The notes beneath the pieces are model-generated. The model searched no databases, was not told the DNA's origin, and saw only the letters and a program-made list of their open reading frames with translations. Made by a program: the position numbers and the translations under genes. From Archangium sp. (GTDB lineage Bacteria; Myxococcota; Myxococcia; Myxococcales; Myxococcaceae), in contig JAUYRZ010000085.1 of the NCBI GenBank assembly GCA_030695565.1, positions 1-64,000 of the forward strand: a stretch of DNA of 64,000 bases, in the 5' to 3' direction. Shown in pieces: positions 1 through 9,307 of this stretch (position 1 is its first letter; each line of letters starts with the position of its first letter).

Positions 1-3000
1 GGCACGCTCGAGGTGCTGCTGCTGTGCGGAACGTTCTGGTTCGCGGACGAGGAGGCGGGCGCGCCACCGACGGCCAGGTAGCCGTACTGCGCCATGGCCA
101 CCGAGGTGAACTGGGTGTCGAAGAACGGCATGGGGAACGGCACCGTCAGCGACGCAGTGGCCGTGGTGACCGCTCCGTTGACCAGCGGCTGGTAGGCCAC
201 CGGGGTGGGGCCATCCACGATGTACAGTTGCGCCCGGGCCGCCATCGGCACCAGGGCGATCGCCGCGGTGAGGCCGAAGGCCCCCGCCGAGAAGCGGCGC
301 TTGCGCAAGAGCATGAAGCCCAGCGCCGCCAACAGTGCGAGGGGCGACCAGCTCGTCGAGGTGCTGCTGCAGCCCAGCGCCTTCGGCTCGCGCTCGACGC
401 GCAACGAGATCGCCGTGAGACCCGTCATGCCCGACGCATCACTGACCTCGACGACGAACGACCACAGGCCTTCTGAGCCGTCGGCCGCCACGGTGCCGGT
501 GATGGTGCCGGTGGGGTCGAGGGTGAGGCCCGGGGGCAACACGCCACTGGCCACTTCGTACTTCACGGTGCCGCTGGGAGAGACGCTCAAGGGCACGGAG
601 ACCTCAGCGCCCGGGCGGAGCACTTCAGGCAACATGCCGGTCACGCGGTATCGGGGGGGGTGAACAGTCATGGTGAACTCCAGCGTATCCGTGCGGCCGT
701 TGTTGTCTTCAACACTGATGTTGAAGCTGAAGGTGCCGGCCTGGGTGGCGCGGCCGCTCACGGTGATCAATTCAGCCTGAGGGGTGACGGCCAGCCCGTT
801 GGGCACCGCGCCCGTCACTCGCCAGCTCAGCGGCTTGGCCAGCATCGAGCCGTCCTGGTTGGCCACCGCGATGTCCTGCAGGTACTCCTGGCCAATCAGT
901 GCGTCGGGAATCGCCACGGTGCGGAAGGTGATCGCACCGGCGGCGATCAGGCGCAAGGACAGTGCACGGGTCGCCCGGCCGCCCACCGCGTCACGCACTT
1001 CGACGGTGATGGGGATGGCGCCGTTCGAGGCATTGCGCGGGGCTCCGAAGAGCACGCCGTCGGTGCCCAGCGCGAGGCCCATGGGCATGGTGCCACCGGC
1101 CAGACGCCAGCTGTACGGGCGCACGCCGCCCGCGGCTCCGAGGGCGAACTGGTACTGCGAGGTGGTGCTGTTGACCACGGCGGGCAGGCTGGCGGTGGTG
1201 ATGTCCACACCCGAGGTGGTGGGCAGCACGCGCAAGGCGAGCCGCACGGCCGACTGACGGCCACCGTTCTCGAGCACCACGGTCACGCCCACCACTTCGG
1301 CGCCGCCGGAACCCGTGGGGGTTCCTGACAGCAGGCCGTCGGTGGCCCTGATGGAGAGCCACGAGGGCGCGCCGCCCAGGGTGGGGTCGATGCGCCAGGT
1401 CGAAGCACCCTGCTCGCCCACCGCCGACAAGCGGAAGCTGTAGGGGCGGCCGATGACGGCGTCAGGCAACGCGGTGTTGACGACCCGGAGCGAAGACGGC
1501 GCGATCACCATGCTGCGCGAGGCGAGGGCGTTGTTGGTCACGTCGAGATCGCCGGCCACGGTGAGGCCGGGGTCGACGATGCAGCCCACGTAGTAGGTGC
1601 CGGCGGGCATGGTGCCCGGCAGCCGCACCAGCTCGGTGGCGGTGTCGCCGCTGTTGCGAAGCAGCGTCACCATGCCCTCGTCACGCAGGGCGCCGTTGTC
1701 GACGATCTGCAGCAGCACGTCGTCGGTGGTGATGATGTCGTTGGCCGAGGCATAGAACCGGTAGACCGAGGCCGGCGCGTCGACGTTGCCGATGTTGCGA
1801 ATGCTGCGCACCACGGGGACGATCTCACCCACGCCAGCCGAAGCCGGCGCGGTCACGCTGGTGACGGTCAGGTCGGCGCCCGGCTCGGTGATGCGAATGG
1901 GCCCGAGGATGAGGCTGTTGTTGGCCTTGTTGCTCTCGAACACCGCGCCCGTCGAGTCGACGATGCCGAACAGGAAGTACTGGCCGGTGCGGAAGGCGAC
2001 GTTGGCCGCGTTGCGCAGCGGGAGGTTGCAGTTGAGGGTGACCTCGGTCGACATGGTGCTGGGCGCGACCACCGGCACCACCTGATCGCAGACGTAGGTG
2101 TCGGAGAGCAGCGAGAGCGACGAGTCGTTCGAGAGCACGAACGCCACGCGGAAGTTGTTCGCGTTCGCGCCGCCGGTGTTGCGGAACTTCACCCTCATCT
2201 GGGTGGGCTCACCGAACTTCGCGTTGGTGGTCTCGAGGCCGGTCACGGTGTCGAGGAAGTTGACCGTCTCGATGAGCAGGTCGGCACGGCGAACGTCGAC
2301 CTTCGCGGTCGAAGCAGCCACGTTGTTGCCCTCGTTGGCCTCGAGCACCCCGCCGTCGGGGTCGACCTGGAGCAGGAAGTGGAACTGGCCGTTGGGCGCG
2401 TTGGCGGGGATCACCACCGGCAGCGCGGTCTGGGTGATCGTCTGGCCGCCGCTGACCGGGTACGAGCCGGTCGAGACGGTGAAGTCGCTGGGGTCGAGCA
2501 CCTGGTCGGCGCTCATCAAGATCCGGTAGCCGACGGGCGCCGCCGCCGCGGTGGTGCCGCGGTTGAAGAAGCTGAAGGCGAAGTTTTCGGTGTTGCCGCC
2601 ACCGGTGGTGGCCGGGCCCGAGATCGAGGTGGCGACGAGATCGATGCCCTGCACGAAGGCGGTGGCGGTCGAGCCCACGTTGTTGGCCTCGGAGGCCTCC
2701 ATCACCGCGCCGCTCGAGTCGACCTGCACCAGCACGTAGTACTCGCCGGTGGCGGGCGGCGTGGTGGTGGCCGCGCTGCCGCTCACATTCACGATGGCCT
2801 GGCCGCCGTCGAGGGTCACCCCGCCATCGACGCCAGGCAGGCTCTCCGGCCCCCCTTCGGCGACCTGAATGTCGGCGCCGCCATCGGTGGCGGAGACGTC
2901 GAGCAATTGATCGCGCGAGAGAAACGCGCGCCACATGAAGGGGCCCGCGGCCGTGCGGCCGAAGTTCCGCAAGGTGGAGTTGACCGTGAAGCTCAAGTTG

Positions 3001-3758
3001 CCGTCACCTCCGGTGACGAAGCTGGCGATGGTCACCTGGGTCACCGCGAGGTCGGCTTCGTTGGGCTCGCCGATGCGGAACTGGCGGTTGGGCACCCAGT
3101 TGGCCAGCCCGCACGAGGTGGTGCAGTTCGGGGTGCCGGAAATGCCGTTGATGAGGTTGGCGCCCAGGGTGCCGGTGCCGTTCTCGAAGCCCACCGAGCC
3201 GGTGAAGCTGCCGACCATGGGCCCGTGGTGAATCACGATGGAGCCCGAGGCGCTGAGCCGCATCTGGAAGCTCACCGTCGCGGTGGTGCTGCCCAGCGGC
3301 GAGACGTTCGAGAACTCGACGATCAACTCAGAGGGGCCGACGAGGTACTTCACCGAGCCCGGCGAGAGGATCTCGAGGTCTTCCCACAGGCCCGCGATCA
3401 CCGCGTTGGGCGCGCCGGACGAGGGGAAGGCCGCGGTCGTCCAGCAGCTCGAGGTGCAGGCGGTGCCCATCGAGATGAAGCCGTTGGTGTTGATGTGCGC
3501 GGTCGAATAGTTCAAACCGAAATGGGGGAACTGGAACGGCAGCGTCACCGCCAGGTTCCCTTCGTCTTCCGCGTCCCAGGTCGCGCTGTACGGCGAGAAC
3601 ACCACCGTCTGCACCCCGGCGCCCGTGAGCGGCGTGTAAGGCTGGTTGTCTGCGACGAGGATCGTCGGAACCTGGGCCCACGCAGGGCTCGAGACGAGCG
3701 CCAGGGCAAGGAGACTGCTGCTGAGCGCGGTCGAGGGGCTGAAAGAATTGAGCTTCAC
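1..3758 (-). CDS. Secreted CARDB/Ig-repeat surface protein with an internal MYXO-CTERM-like anchor (partial, runs off the left edge)
   Basis: I choose the GTG at 3758 because GGAG lies 6 nt upstream and the first 28 residues then make a Sec signal peptide ending AWA; an in-frame ATG at 3770 would add four residues. About 1252 residues are visible and I read the frame codon by codon from 3060 down to 420 without a stop. The order is a beta-rich N-terminal domain (about 30-225), four CARDB-like repeats (about 232-350, 371-472, 491-610, 627-742), three putative-Ig repeats (about 752-1110), then a MYXO-CTERM-like segment with C1130 in GCSS, a hydrophobic helix and RKRR at 1152-1155. Instead of stopping, the frame enters a second signal-peptide-like stretch ending ARA at 1176 and a new domain resembling the first N-terminal one. 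CARDB and Ig repeats suggest adhesion or display on the cell surface; the partner is unknown. The end is outside the window. Confidence 0.85.
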   Translation of the reverse strand, partial: MKLNSFSPSTALSSSLLALALVSSPAWAQVPTILVADNQPYTPLTGAGVQTVVFSPYSATWDAEDEGNLAVTLPFQFPHFGLNYSTAHINTNGFISMGTACTSSCWTTAAFPSSGAPNAVIAGLWEDLEILSPGSVKYLVGPSELIVEFSNVSPLGSTTATVSFQMRLSASGSIVIHHGPMVGSFTGSVGFENGTGTLGANLINGISGTPNCTTSCGLANWVPNRQFRIGEPNEADLAVTQVTIASFVTGGDGNLSFTVNSTLRNFGRTAAGPFMWRAFLSRDQLLDVSATDGGADIQVAEGGPESLPGVDGGVTLDGGQAIVNVSGSAATTTPPATGEYYVLVQVDSSGAVMEASEANNVGSTATAFVQGIDLVATSISGPATTGGGNTENFAFSFFNRGTTAAAAPVGYRILMSADQVLDPSDFTVSTGSYPVSGGQTITQTALPVVIPANAPNGQFHFLLQVDPDGGVLEANEGNNVAASTAKVDVRRADLLIETVNFLDTVTGLETTNAKFGEPTQMRVKFRNTGGANANNFRVAFVLSNDSSLSLLSDTYVCDQVVPVVAPSTMSTEVTLNCNLPLRNAANVAFRTGQYFLFGIVDSTGAVFESNKANNSLILGPIRITEPGADLTVTSVTAPASAGVGEIVPVVRSIRNIGNVDAPASVYRFYASANDIITTDDVLLQIVDNGALRDEGMVTLLRNSGDTATELVRLPGTMPAGTYYVGCIVDPGLTVAGDLDVTNNALASRSMVIAPSSLRVVNTALPDAVIGRPYSFRLSAVGEQGASTWRIDPTLGGAPSWLSIRATDGLLSGTPTGSGGAEVVGVTVVLENGGRQSAVRLALRVLPTTSGVDITTASLPAVVNSTTSQYQFALGAAGGVRPYSWRLAGGTMPMGLALGTDGVLFGAPRNASNGAIPITVEVRDAVGGRATRALSLRLIAAGAITFRTVAIPDALIGQEYLQDIAVANQDGSMLAKPLSWRVTGAVPNGLAVTPQAELITVSGRATQAGTFSFNISVEDNNGRTDTLEFTMTVHPPRYRVTGMLPEVLRPGAEVSVPLSVSPSGTVKYEVASGVLPPGLTLDPTGTITGTVAADGSEGLWSFVVEVSDASGMTGLTAISLRVEREPKALGCSSTSTSWSPLALLAALGFMLLRKRRFSAGAFGLTAAIALVPMAARAQLYIVDGPTPVAYQPLVNGAVTTATASLTVPFPMPFFDTQFTSVAMAQYGYLAVGGAPASSSANQNVPHSSSTSSV

Positions 3759-3770
3759 GTCGTTCTCCAT

Positions 3771-3803
3771 CAAAACAAAAGCGCCCGCGGCCAGAGGCTG
3801 GCC
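3771..3803 (-). terminator. Likely intrinsic terminator after the vWA lipoprotein gene
   Basis: Read on the minus strand, a 6-bp GGCCAG/CTGGCC stem with a 3-nt loop (3789-3803) is followed by a GC-rich spacer and the T-rich TTTTGTTTTG at 3780-3771. It lies between the stop at 3844 and the start of the next minus-strand gene at 3758. The stem is short and the T-tract is interrupted. Confidence 0.45.
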
Positions 3804-3843
3804 TGCGAGCAGTCAGTCGAAAGTCACCGCGAGATCACGGAAC

Positions 3844-6800
3844 TCAAGGAATGCAGGCGGCGGTGTACGTCACGGTCAGCGTCTTGCCCGGCTCAGGCAC
3901 GTACAGCGGCTCGAAGTTGATCGAGTTGTTGGTCGCGTCGTACTCCCAGATGCGCGAGGCCAGGGCGGGGTCGGGATCGACGGAGGGGATGGGCATGCCG
4001 TCGATGGCGACCTGAATGCCGGTGGTTGCCGCGAGGTCGGGCCGCGAGGTGAGGAAGAAGTTCGTGCGGTACCCGAACGCGTTCTTGCCGATGCGCTCCA
4101 GTGCGACGGCCCAGTTCGGGGTGCAGATCTCTTCTTTCACGCCGTTGGTCTGCGCGACCATGAAGTCGTGGCGGCCATCGTTGGCGTCGTCGTACGAGCA
4201 CCCCGAGGGGCTGCTCGGCAAGAACGGGCCGATCACGTTGTAGCTGAACTGACCCGAGCGCTGCGCGCCTTTGATGTTGATGAGCTGGTTCAAATAGAAC
4301 GACGGCGCCTGCGGGGCCTGGTCGCGCGCGTCGGTGACGCACACCACGGCGAGCACGGCCTCCTGGCGCAGAAAGCCCGCGTTCTTCGCGGGGTCGGTGA
4401 TGTTCGGCGCGGTGAGCGCTTTGGTCGCCGGCGCCATGCACGACTCGGAGTAGCCGCTGGTGCCCACGTTCACCAGGTCGGCGAACTCGGTCTGCAGGTT
4501 GGGCGTGGTGGGCCGGAGGATCTTGTTGCCCGCCGCGGTGGTGTGCAGCGTACCGGCGAGCGCCGCGCTGGTGCCGCTCAGCTCGGTGTTGGTCACGCCG
4601 AGGTGGAAGTCGACCTGGTTGCTGGTGGCGTACTGGAGGAACGAGGCCATGTTCTGCGCGAGCGCGGTCTGCTTGTCGCCCATCGAACAGGAGTCGTCGA
4701 TCACCAGGAGGATGTCGGCCTTGGGCTTGGTGTCCTGGCGGAAGGTGTCGGTGTTGAGGCCTTCCATGTCACCGCGGCCCTGGAGCGCGACCACGTAGTC
4801 GAGCGGCTGCCCACCCTGCGTCACGCCGATCACGAAGGCGCCGGTGTCAGGGCCGTAGTTGATGGGGCGGTACTTGAGCGAGAACGTCACGGGCGTCGAG
4901 GTGCCGGGGGCCACGCGGGTGCCACCGGTGATGCCGGAGACCACGAAGAACTCGGGGCACGGCGCGGCGCCGGGGCAGTTCGGGCCGCCGGGGCCTTCAC
5001 CGGCCGCAGAGCCCATCGCCGCCGAGTTGATCACCACCTCGGTGGAGCACGAGTTGTAGATCTGGAAGTTGCGGTTGGGCGAGTTGCAGTCCTTCTTCAC
5101 CGTGCCGAAGTCGAGCGTGCTCGGCGAGATGTTCAGGCAGCTGTTCGCGATGGTGGCCGTCAGCGCGACCTCACGCGAGGGCGAGACGGGGTCGGCGAGG
5201 TTGAACGACACGCGGCCGACGACCTGCGCGGGCACGGGGGGCAGCTGGCCCTGCGGCCAGGCGCGCACCATCACCTGCCGGGTCTCACCGGGCATCAGGT
5301 CGAGCTCATTGATCGGGCCGCCCGGCAACGAGAAGACGGCGGGCATGCCGGTGGGCGTGCCGGTCTCGGGCAGCAGTTGGAGGTTGCTGAGCAGGCAGAC
5401 GTCGTTGGCGCCGGTCAGCCGGTTGCGAATCGTGAAGCCGAGATCCTTGATGGCGGGCGGCGAGACGATGCCGAAGGCCAGCGCGATGGGGGTGATCTCC
5501 ACGTCGCAGGGGGGCAGAATCACCGAGTTGGCGATGACGTTGATGGTGGTCACCGGCTCGTCGGGGTCGTTCGAGAAGATCTTCACTTCGAACTCGCGCG
5601 TGCCCACGCCGTTGGGGGTGATGCGCACGGGGATGTCGAGGATGCTGGTCGACGAACCAGCCTCGAGCCCCTGAATGGGATCGTAGCGGCCGGCGCCCAC
5701 TGCGGGCAGGTCGTCGGTGCAGCCGTTGGTGGCGTCGTAGAAGCCCACGCAGATCTCCGAGGCGAGGGCGCCGTTCTTCGGCGTCACTTCCCAATAGGGG
5801 CGCACGAAACCGCCGGCGCCATCAGACTGGCCGAGCTTCAGGTTCGCGCGGGGGTCGACCGGCGTGGGCCGGGTGCCGACGTTCTGCACGGTGATCTTCC
5901 GGTTCGCGAACGAAGCGGGGTTCGCGCTGGCGAAGTACGCGATGCGGCCGAAGTTGAGCGTGGGTGCCGGGCGCGCATCGATGTCAGGCCCGCCGCCGAC
6001 GCCGCGCAGGTTGACGCTGACCATCGGCTGGCTGGTGAGCTCGGTGACGGCGGTGAGCTGACCTGCGCGCGGGCCGAGCACGGTGGGGCGGAAGGTGAGC
6101 TTGGCCACGGCGGTGCCGGGCGCGATGCCAATGGTGGTCGTCGCGTCACGTACGCCGGCGGGGACGACCAGCGTGGTGAGATCGGCGCTGTCGGTCTCGA
6201 CGACCTTGAAGACGTTGCTGGCGCTGGAGCCTTCGCGGGTGCTCAACATCGCGAGGCGCACGGGGCGCAGCGACAGGTTCGAGAAGGTGACCTGGCCGTT
6301 GACGGTGGTGCCGGGGGGCGCGTAGCCGAAGTCGACGGTGGGGGGTGTCCACGTGAGCACCGAGGCCACGCCGATGCCGAGCAGGCGCACCGGCTTCTCG
6401 GGGCAGCCTTCGGCGCGGCGCATGCGCACGGTGGCGACGTAATCGCGCGCTTCCGTCGGCTTGAAGGTGAACTTCGCGGTCTTCGAGCGCATCGCGGCGA
6501 GGAGAAACTCGCCCTTGGGCGAATCAGGCGAGATGACGAAGATGCCCTCGCCCTGCTGCGACTCGACGGCGCCGAGGTACGCGCGGGTCTCGAGAGGGCG
6601 CGGGTTCACGAAGTCGTATTCGAGCGTGTAGCTGTCGCCGCGGGCAACGGCGCCGAAGTCGATGCTGGCCGGCAGGTCGCACTCGCCAGAGACCGCGATG
6701 CCCTTGAGGGTGATGCTCGCGTTCTCTTTGCCGATCTCGGTGTCGCCCGAGGTCATGGTGAGCAGGGTCTCGTGCACCACCTGCGGCACGCCCTCGACGA

Positions 6801-7194
6801 CGGGGGGCGTGTAGTGGATGTCGAACTCGACCGACTCACCCGTGCCGACCACGGTCTCCTCGGCGAAGTTGATCGCGAAGACCGGTGAGGGCTCGTCGAC
6901 GAAGGTGCCGACCCTGGCCGGGGTGCCGCTCTCCTTGGTGAACTTCTGGATCACCAGGGTGCCGCGGCCGACGTTCTGAACGGTGAGCTTCTGCACGACG
7001 TCTTTGCCCATCGAGACGGTGCCGAAGTCGTAGATGCCGTTGTCGCCCGAGAGCTGCGTGTTGTCGGCGCCGGTGTAGATGATGCGCACTTCGCCACGGC
7101 CGCGCGGAAGCTCTCGGGTCCCGCAGTCCTTGCACCCCTGCAACACGGCAAGCACAGAGACGAACAGGAGCAGGTGGGTCGAAGAAGATTTCAT
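3844..7194 (-). CDS. Lipoprotein with choice-of-anchor D-like repeats and a C-terminal vWA domain
   Basis: The ATG at 7194 has GGAGAG just upstream and gives a lipoprotein signal with lipobox VLQGC (C21); longer in-frame starts have no such context. The protein is 1116 residues. At least six repeats of about 100 residues carry the 'DFG.V..G...L...N.G' pattern of the ASPM-SPD-2-Hydin/choice-of-anchor D family, seen for example as YDFGTVSMG, IDFGAVARG, VDFGYAPPG and LDFGTVKKD. A von Willebrand A domain follows, with the metal-site motif DxSxS at D833-S835-S837 (VIDDSCSMG) and a later CVTDARD strand. Known for the families: Ig-like scaffold repeats, and metal-dependent protein binding by vWA. 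Inferred: a membrane-tethered adhesion or scaffold protein, since no enzymatic residues are visible. It lies directly upstream of the CARDB surface protein on the same strand. Confidence 0.85.
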   Translation of the reverse strand: MKSSSTHLLLFVSVLAVLQGCKDCGTRELPRGRGEVRIIYTGADNTQLSGDNGIYDFGTVSMGKDVVQKLTVQNVGRGTLVIQKFTKESGTPARVGTFVDEPSPVFAINFAEETVVGTGESVEFDIHYTPPVVEGVPQVVHETLLTMTSGDTEIGKENASITLKGIAVSGECDLPASIDFGAVARGDSYTLEYDFVNPRPLETRAYLGAVESQQGEGIFVISPDSPKGEFLLAAMRSKTAKFTFKPTEARDYVATVRMRRAEGCPEKPVRLLGIGVASVLTWTPPTVDFGYAPPGTTVNGQVTFSNLSLRPVRLAMLSTREGSSASNVFKVVETDSADLTTLVVPAGVRDATTTIGIAPGTAVAKLTFRPTVLGPRAGQLTAVTELTSQPMVSVNLRGVGGGPDIDARPAPTLNFGRIAYFASANPASFANRKITVQNVGTRPTPVDPRANLKLGQSDGAGGFVRPYWEVTPKNGALASEICVGFYDATNGCTDDLPAVGAGRYDPIQGLEAGSSTSILDIPVRITPNGVGTREFEVKIFSNDPDEPVTTINVIANSVILPPCDVEITPIALAFGIVSPPAIKDLGFTIRNRLTGANDVCLLSNLQLLPETGTPTGMPAVFSLPGGPINELDLMPGETRQVMVRAWPQGQLPPVPAQVVGRVSFNLADPVSPSREVALTATIANSCLNISPSTLDFGTVKKDCNSPNRNFQIYNSCSTEVVINSAAMGSAAGEGPGGPNCPGAAPCPEFFVVSGITGGTRVAPGTSTPVTFSLKYRPINYGPDTGAFVIGVTQGGQPLDYVVALQGRGDMEGLNTDTFRQDTKPKADILLVIDDSCSMGDKQTALAQNMASFLQYATSNQVDFHLGVTNTELSGTSAALAGTLHTTAAGNKILRPTTPNLQTEFADLVNVGTSGYSESCMAPATKALTAPNITDPAKNAGFLRQEAVLAVVCVTDARDQAPQAPSFYLNQLINIKGAQRSGQFSYNVIGPFLPSSPSGCSYDDANDGRHDFMVAQTNGVKEEICTPNWAVALERIGKNAFGYRTNFFLTSRPDLAATTGIQVAIDGMPIPSVDPDPALASRIWEYDATNNSINFEPLYVPEPGKTLTVTYTAACIP

Positions 7195-7392
7195 CGGAGC
7201 TCTCCAGCGAGGCGCGAACGTTGTTGGAGGAACCCGGCGCGTCCCACCACGAACTCGAAACAATTCAATGCACTTGGCACAAACTCAAAGGAACGGTCAA
7301 CTGGTTGTCGCCTTTCGTTACGTTGCCTCCTGGCTCGATTTGTAAATGGCAGTGGCACTCCTCGACGCCTTCCACCAAAGAGCTGCTGACCC

Positions 7393-9195
7393 ATGGCAAC
7401 TGCACGAGCCGAGTACGAAACGCGCGTCACCCAGTTCCGCGCCGAGCTGGTCACGCTCGATCGCCAGGGCGGCCGGTTGGCCAACCTGCGCACCCTCACC
7501 TTCCTGGGCTTCATCGGGCTCGGGTTCGCGGTCGGCTTCGACAAGATTCCCCGCTGGGGGCTGCTGGGCGCGTTGGCGTGCCTGGCGGGGTACATCGCGC
7601 TCGCGGTGATCCACGCGGGGGTCATTCGGCGGGAAGACTTCGCGAAGATGCGGCTCTCGCTCAACGAGCGTGGGCTGCTCCGGCTGCAGGGCCGCTGGCA
7701 CGACTTTCCTTCGACGGGTGAAGGCCGAGTACCCGATGGGCATCTCTACGGCGGCGACCTCGACATCACCGGCCGCGGGAGCCTCTTTCAGCGCCTCGAC
7801 GACACGGGCACGGCGGCCGGAGAGCAACGGCTGCTCGACTGGTTGCTGACCCCCGCCCAGAGCGCCGAGGCGATCCACGCGCGGCAGGGCGCGGTGCGCG
7901 AGCTGGGGCCGCTGATCGATTTCCGCCAGACGCTGGTCGCCGAAGCGCGCATGGCCGGCAAGAAAGACAAAGCCGATCCGTCGCGGTTCCTGGCGTGGGC
8001 CGAGGCGCCTTCGACGTTGAACGCGATCCGCTGGGCCTGGCCGATCGCGCACGTGCTGCCGGTGTTCACCATCACCGCCGGGCTGCTCTCGGCCAACGAC
8101 GTGATCAACGCCCTGCCCTTCTGGATCGGCCTGGTGATCCAGATCGCGATCGTGGTGGCCACGCGCAAGCCGATCGGCGCGATGTGGGAAGCGCTCTCGA
8201 TGGGCGAGCACGGGTTCATAAGGTTCGAGCAGACCTTCGCCTCGATCGATGCGCAGAAGTTCGCAGGGCCGCGGTTGCTCGCGTTGCAGCAGGGCCTGAT
8301 GGAGGGCCCGCCGGTCTCGGCCCGCCTTCGCACGTTCGCGCGGCTGATGGGTTTCGCCGAGCTCAAACACTCGGGCCAGATGCACCCGATCATCAACGCG
8401 CTCACCTTGTGGGATCTGCTGGTGCTCTTCCGCATCGATCGTTGGCGCGAGACCCAGGGCAAAGGCGCGCGGCAGTGGTTCGAGGCGCTGGCTGAGTTCG
8501 AGGCGCTCTCCTCGTTCGCCACGTGGCACTTCGAGCGGCCTGAAGACGCGTTTCCCCAGGTCGACGACGGCGCTGTGCACCTCGAGGCGGTGGAGCTGGG
8601 TCACCCGCTGCTGGAGAAGCCGATTCGCAACGACGTGACGTTGAGCTCGCCGGGCACCGGGCTGGTGATCACCGGCTCGAACATGAGCGGCAAGACCACG
8701 CTGATGCGCGCGACCGGGCTCAACACGGTGATGGCGCTGGCGGGCCTGCCGGTGTGCGCGAACTCGATGAAGGTCTCCCGCGTGCAGGTGCTCACCAGCA
8801 TGCGCGTGAAGGATTCACTGGAGCGGGGCGTGTCGTATTTCTACGCCGAGGTGCAGCGCATCAAGACGGTGCTCGACACGGCGAAGGAGCACACAGATCG
8901 CTGCCTGTTCTTCCTCGACGAGCTCTTCATGGGCACCAACGCCAAGGAGCGGCAGATCGCTTCGCGGCAGCTGTTGTTGATGCTGCTCGATCTGGGCGCG
9001 GCGGGCGCGGTCACCACGCATGATCTGTCGATCTGCGAGTTGGCGAAGGAGCGACCAGAGAAGATCCGCAACGTGCACTTCAGGGATGAAGTGAAGGACG
9101 GAGAGATGACCTTCGACTACCGGCTGCGAGAGGGCGTGGTGCAGACCACCAACGCGCTCGAGGTGCTGCGGCGCGCGGGCGTTCAGGTCGGATAG
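7393..9195 (+). CDS. Membrane-anchored MutS-family ATPase
   Basis: A 600-residue protein whose last 200 residues are a clear MutS-type ABC ATPase: Walker A GSNMSGKTT near residue 428, Walker B CLFFLDE near 503, and a THD switch in the GAVTTHDLS segment. It lacks the mismatch-recognition and clamp domains of MutS (usually about 850 residues). Instead the N-terminus has two hydrophobic segments (about 34-65), and two more occur near 215-255, so it should sit in the inner membrane with the ATPase in the cytoplasm. Related membrane-bound MutS-like ATPases occur in other bacteria, but their role is not established. It is transcribed away from the vWA lipoprotein gene across about 200 nt. Family assignment is firm; a role in DNA repair should not be assumed. 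Confidence 0.85.
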   Translation: MATARAEYETRVTQFRAELVTLDRQGGRLANLRTLTFLGFIGLGFAVGFDKIPRWGLLGALACLAGYIALAVIHAGVIRREDFAKMRLSLNERGLLRLQGRWHDFPSTGEGRVPDGHLYGGDLDITGRGSLFQRLDDTGTAAGEQRLLDWLLTPAQSAEAIHARQGAVRELGPLIDFRQTLVAEARMAGKKDKADPSRFLAWAEAPSTLNAIRWAWPIAHVLPVFTITAGLLSANDVINALPFWIGLVIQIAIVVATRKPIGAMWEALSMGEHGFIRFEQTFASIDAQKFAGPRLLALQQGLMEGPPVSARLRTFARLMGFAELKHSGQMHPIINALTLWDLLVLFRIDRWRETQGKGARQWFEALAEFEALSSFATWHFERPEDAFPQVDDGAVHLEAVELGHPLLEKPIRNDVTLSSPGTGLVITGSNMSGKTTLMRATGLNTVMALAGLPVCANSMKVSRVQVLTSMRVKDSLERGVSYFYAEVQRIKTVLDTAKEHTDRCLFFLDELFMGTNAKERQIASRQLLLMLLDLGAAGAVTTHDLSICELAKERPEKIRNVHFRDEVKDGEMTFDYRLREGVVQTTNALEVLRRAGVQVG

Positions 9196-9200
9196 CGGTC

Positions 9201-9306
9201 TCCCTCTCCCTGCGACAGCGGGGAGAGGGTCGGGGTGAGGGGCCCGGCTCCGACCCCGAAAAGCCCCTCACCCCAGCCCTCTCCCCGCTCGCGCAGGGAG
9301 AGGGAG
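9201..9306. repeat. Inverted pair of REP-like palindromes
   Basis: Two copies of the window's dispersed repeat face each other. 9201-9242 has a TCCCTCTCCC arm, a GGGGAGAGGGT arm and a CGGGGTGAGGGG tail; 9265-9306 is its reverse complement. They fill the gap between two convergent genes, the BIME-like arrangement known for REP elements. The structure could also act as a bidirectional terminator. Confidence 0.85.
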
Positions 9307-9307
9307 A

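Noticed and set aside
2379-6888. Very long open frames on the plus strand opposite the two surface-protein genes (for example more than 1000 codons at 3646-6888)
   Set aside because: Their translations are Arg/Gly/His-rich with no recognisable domain, as expected for antisense shadows of GC-rich genes; the minus-strand frames have signal peptides and domains.
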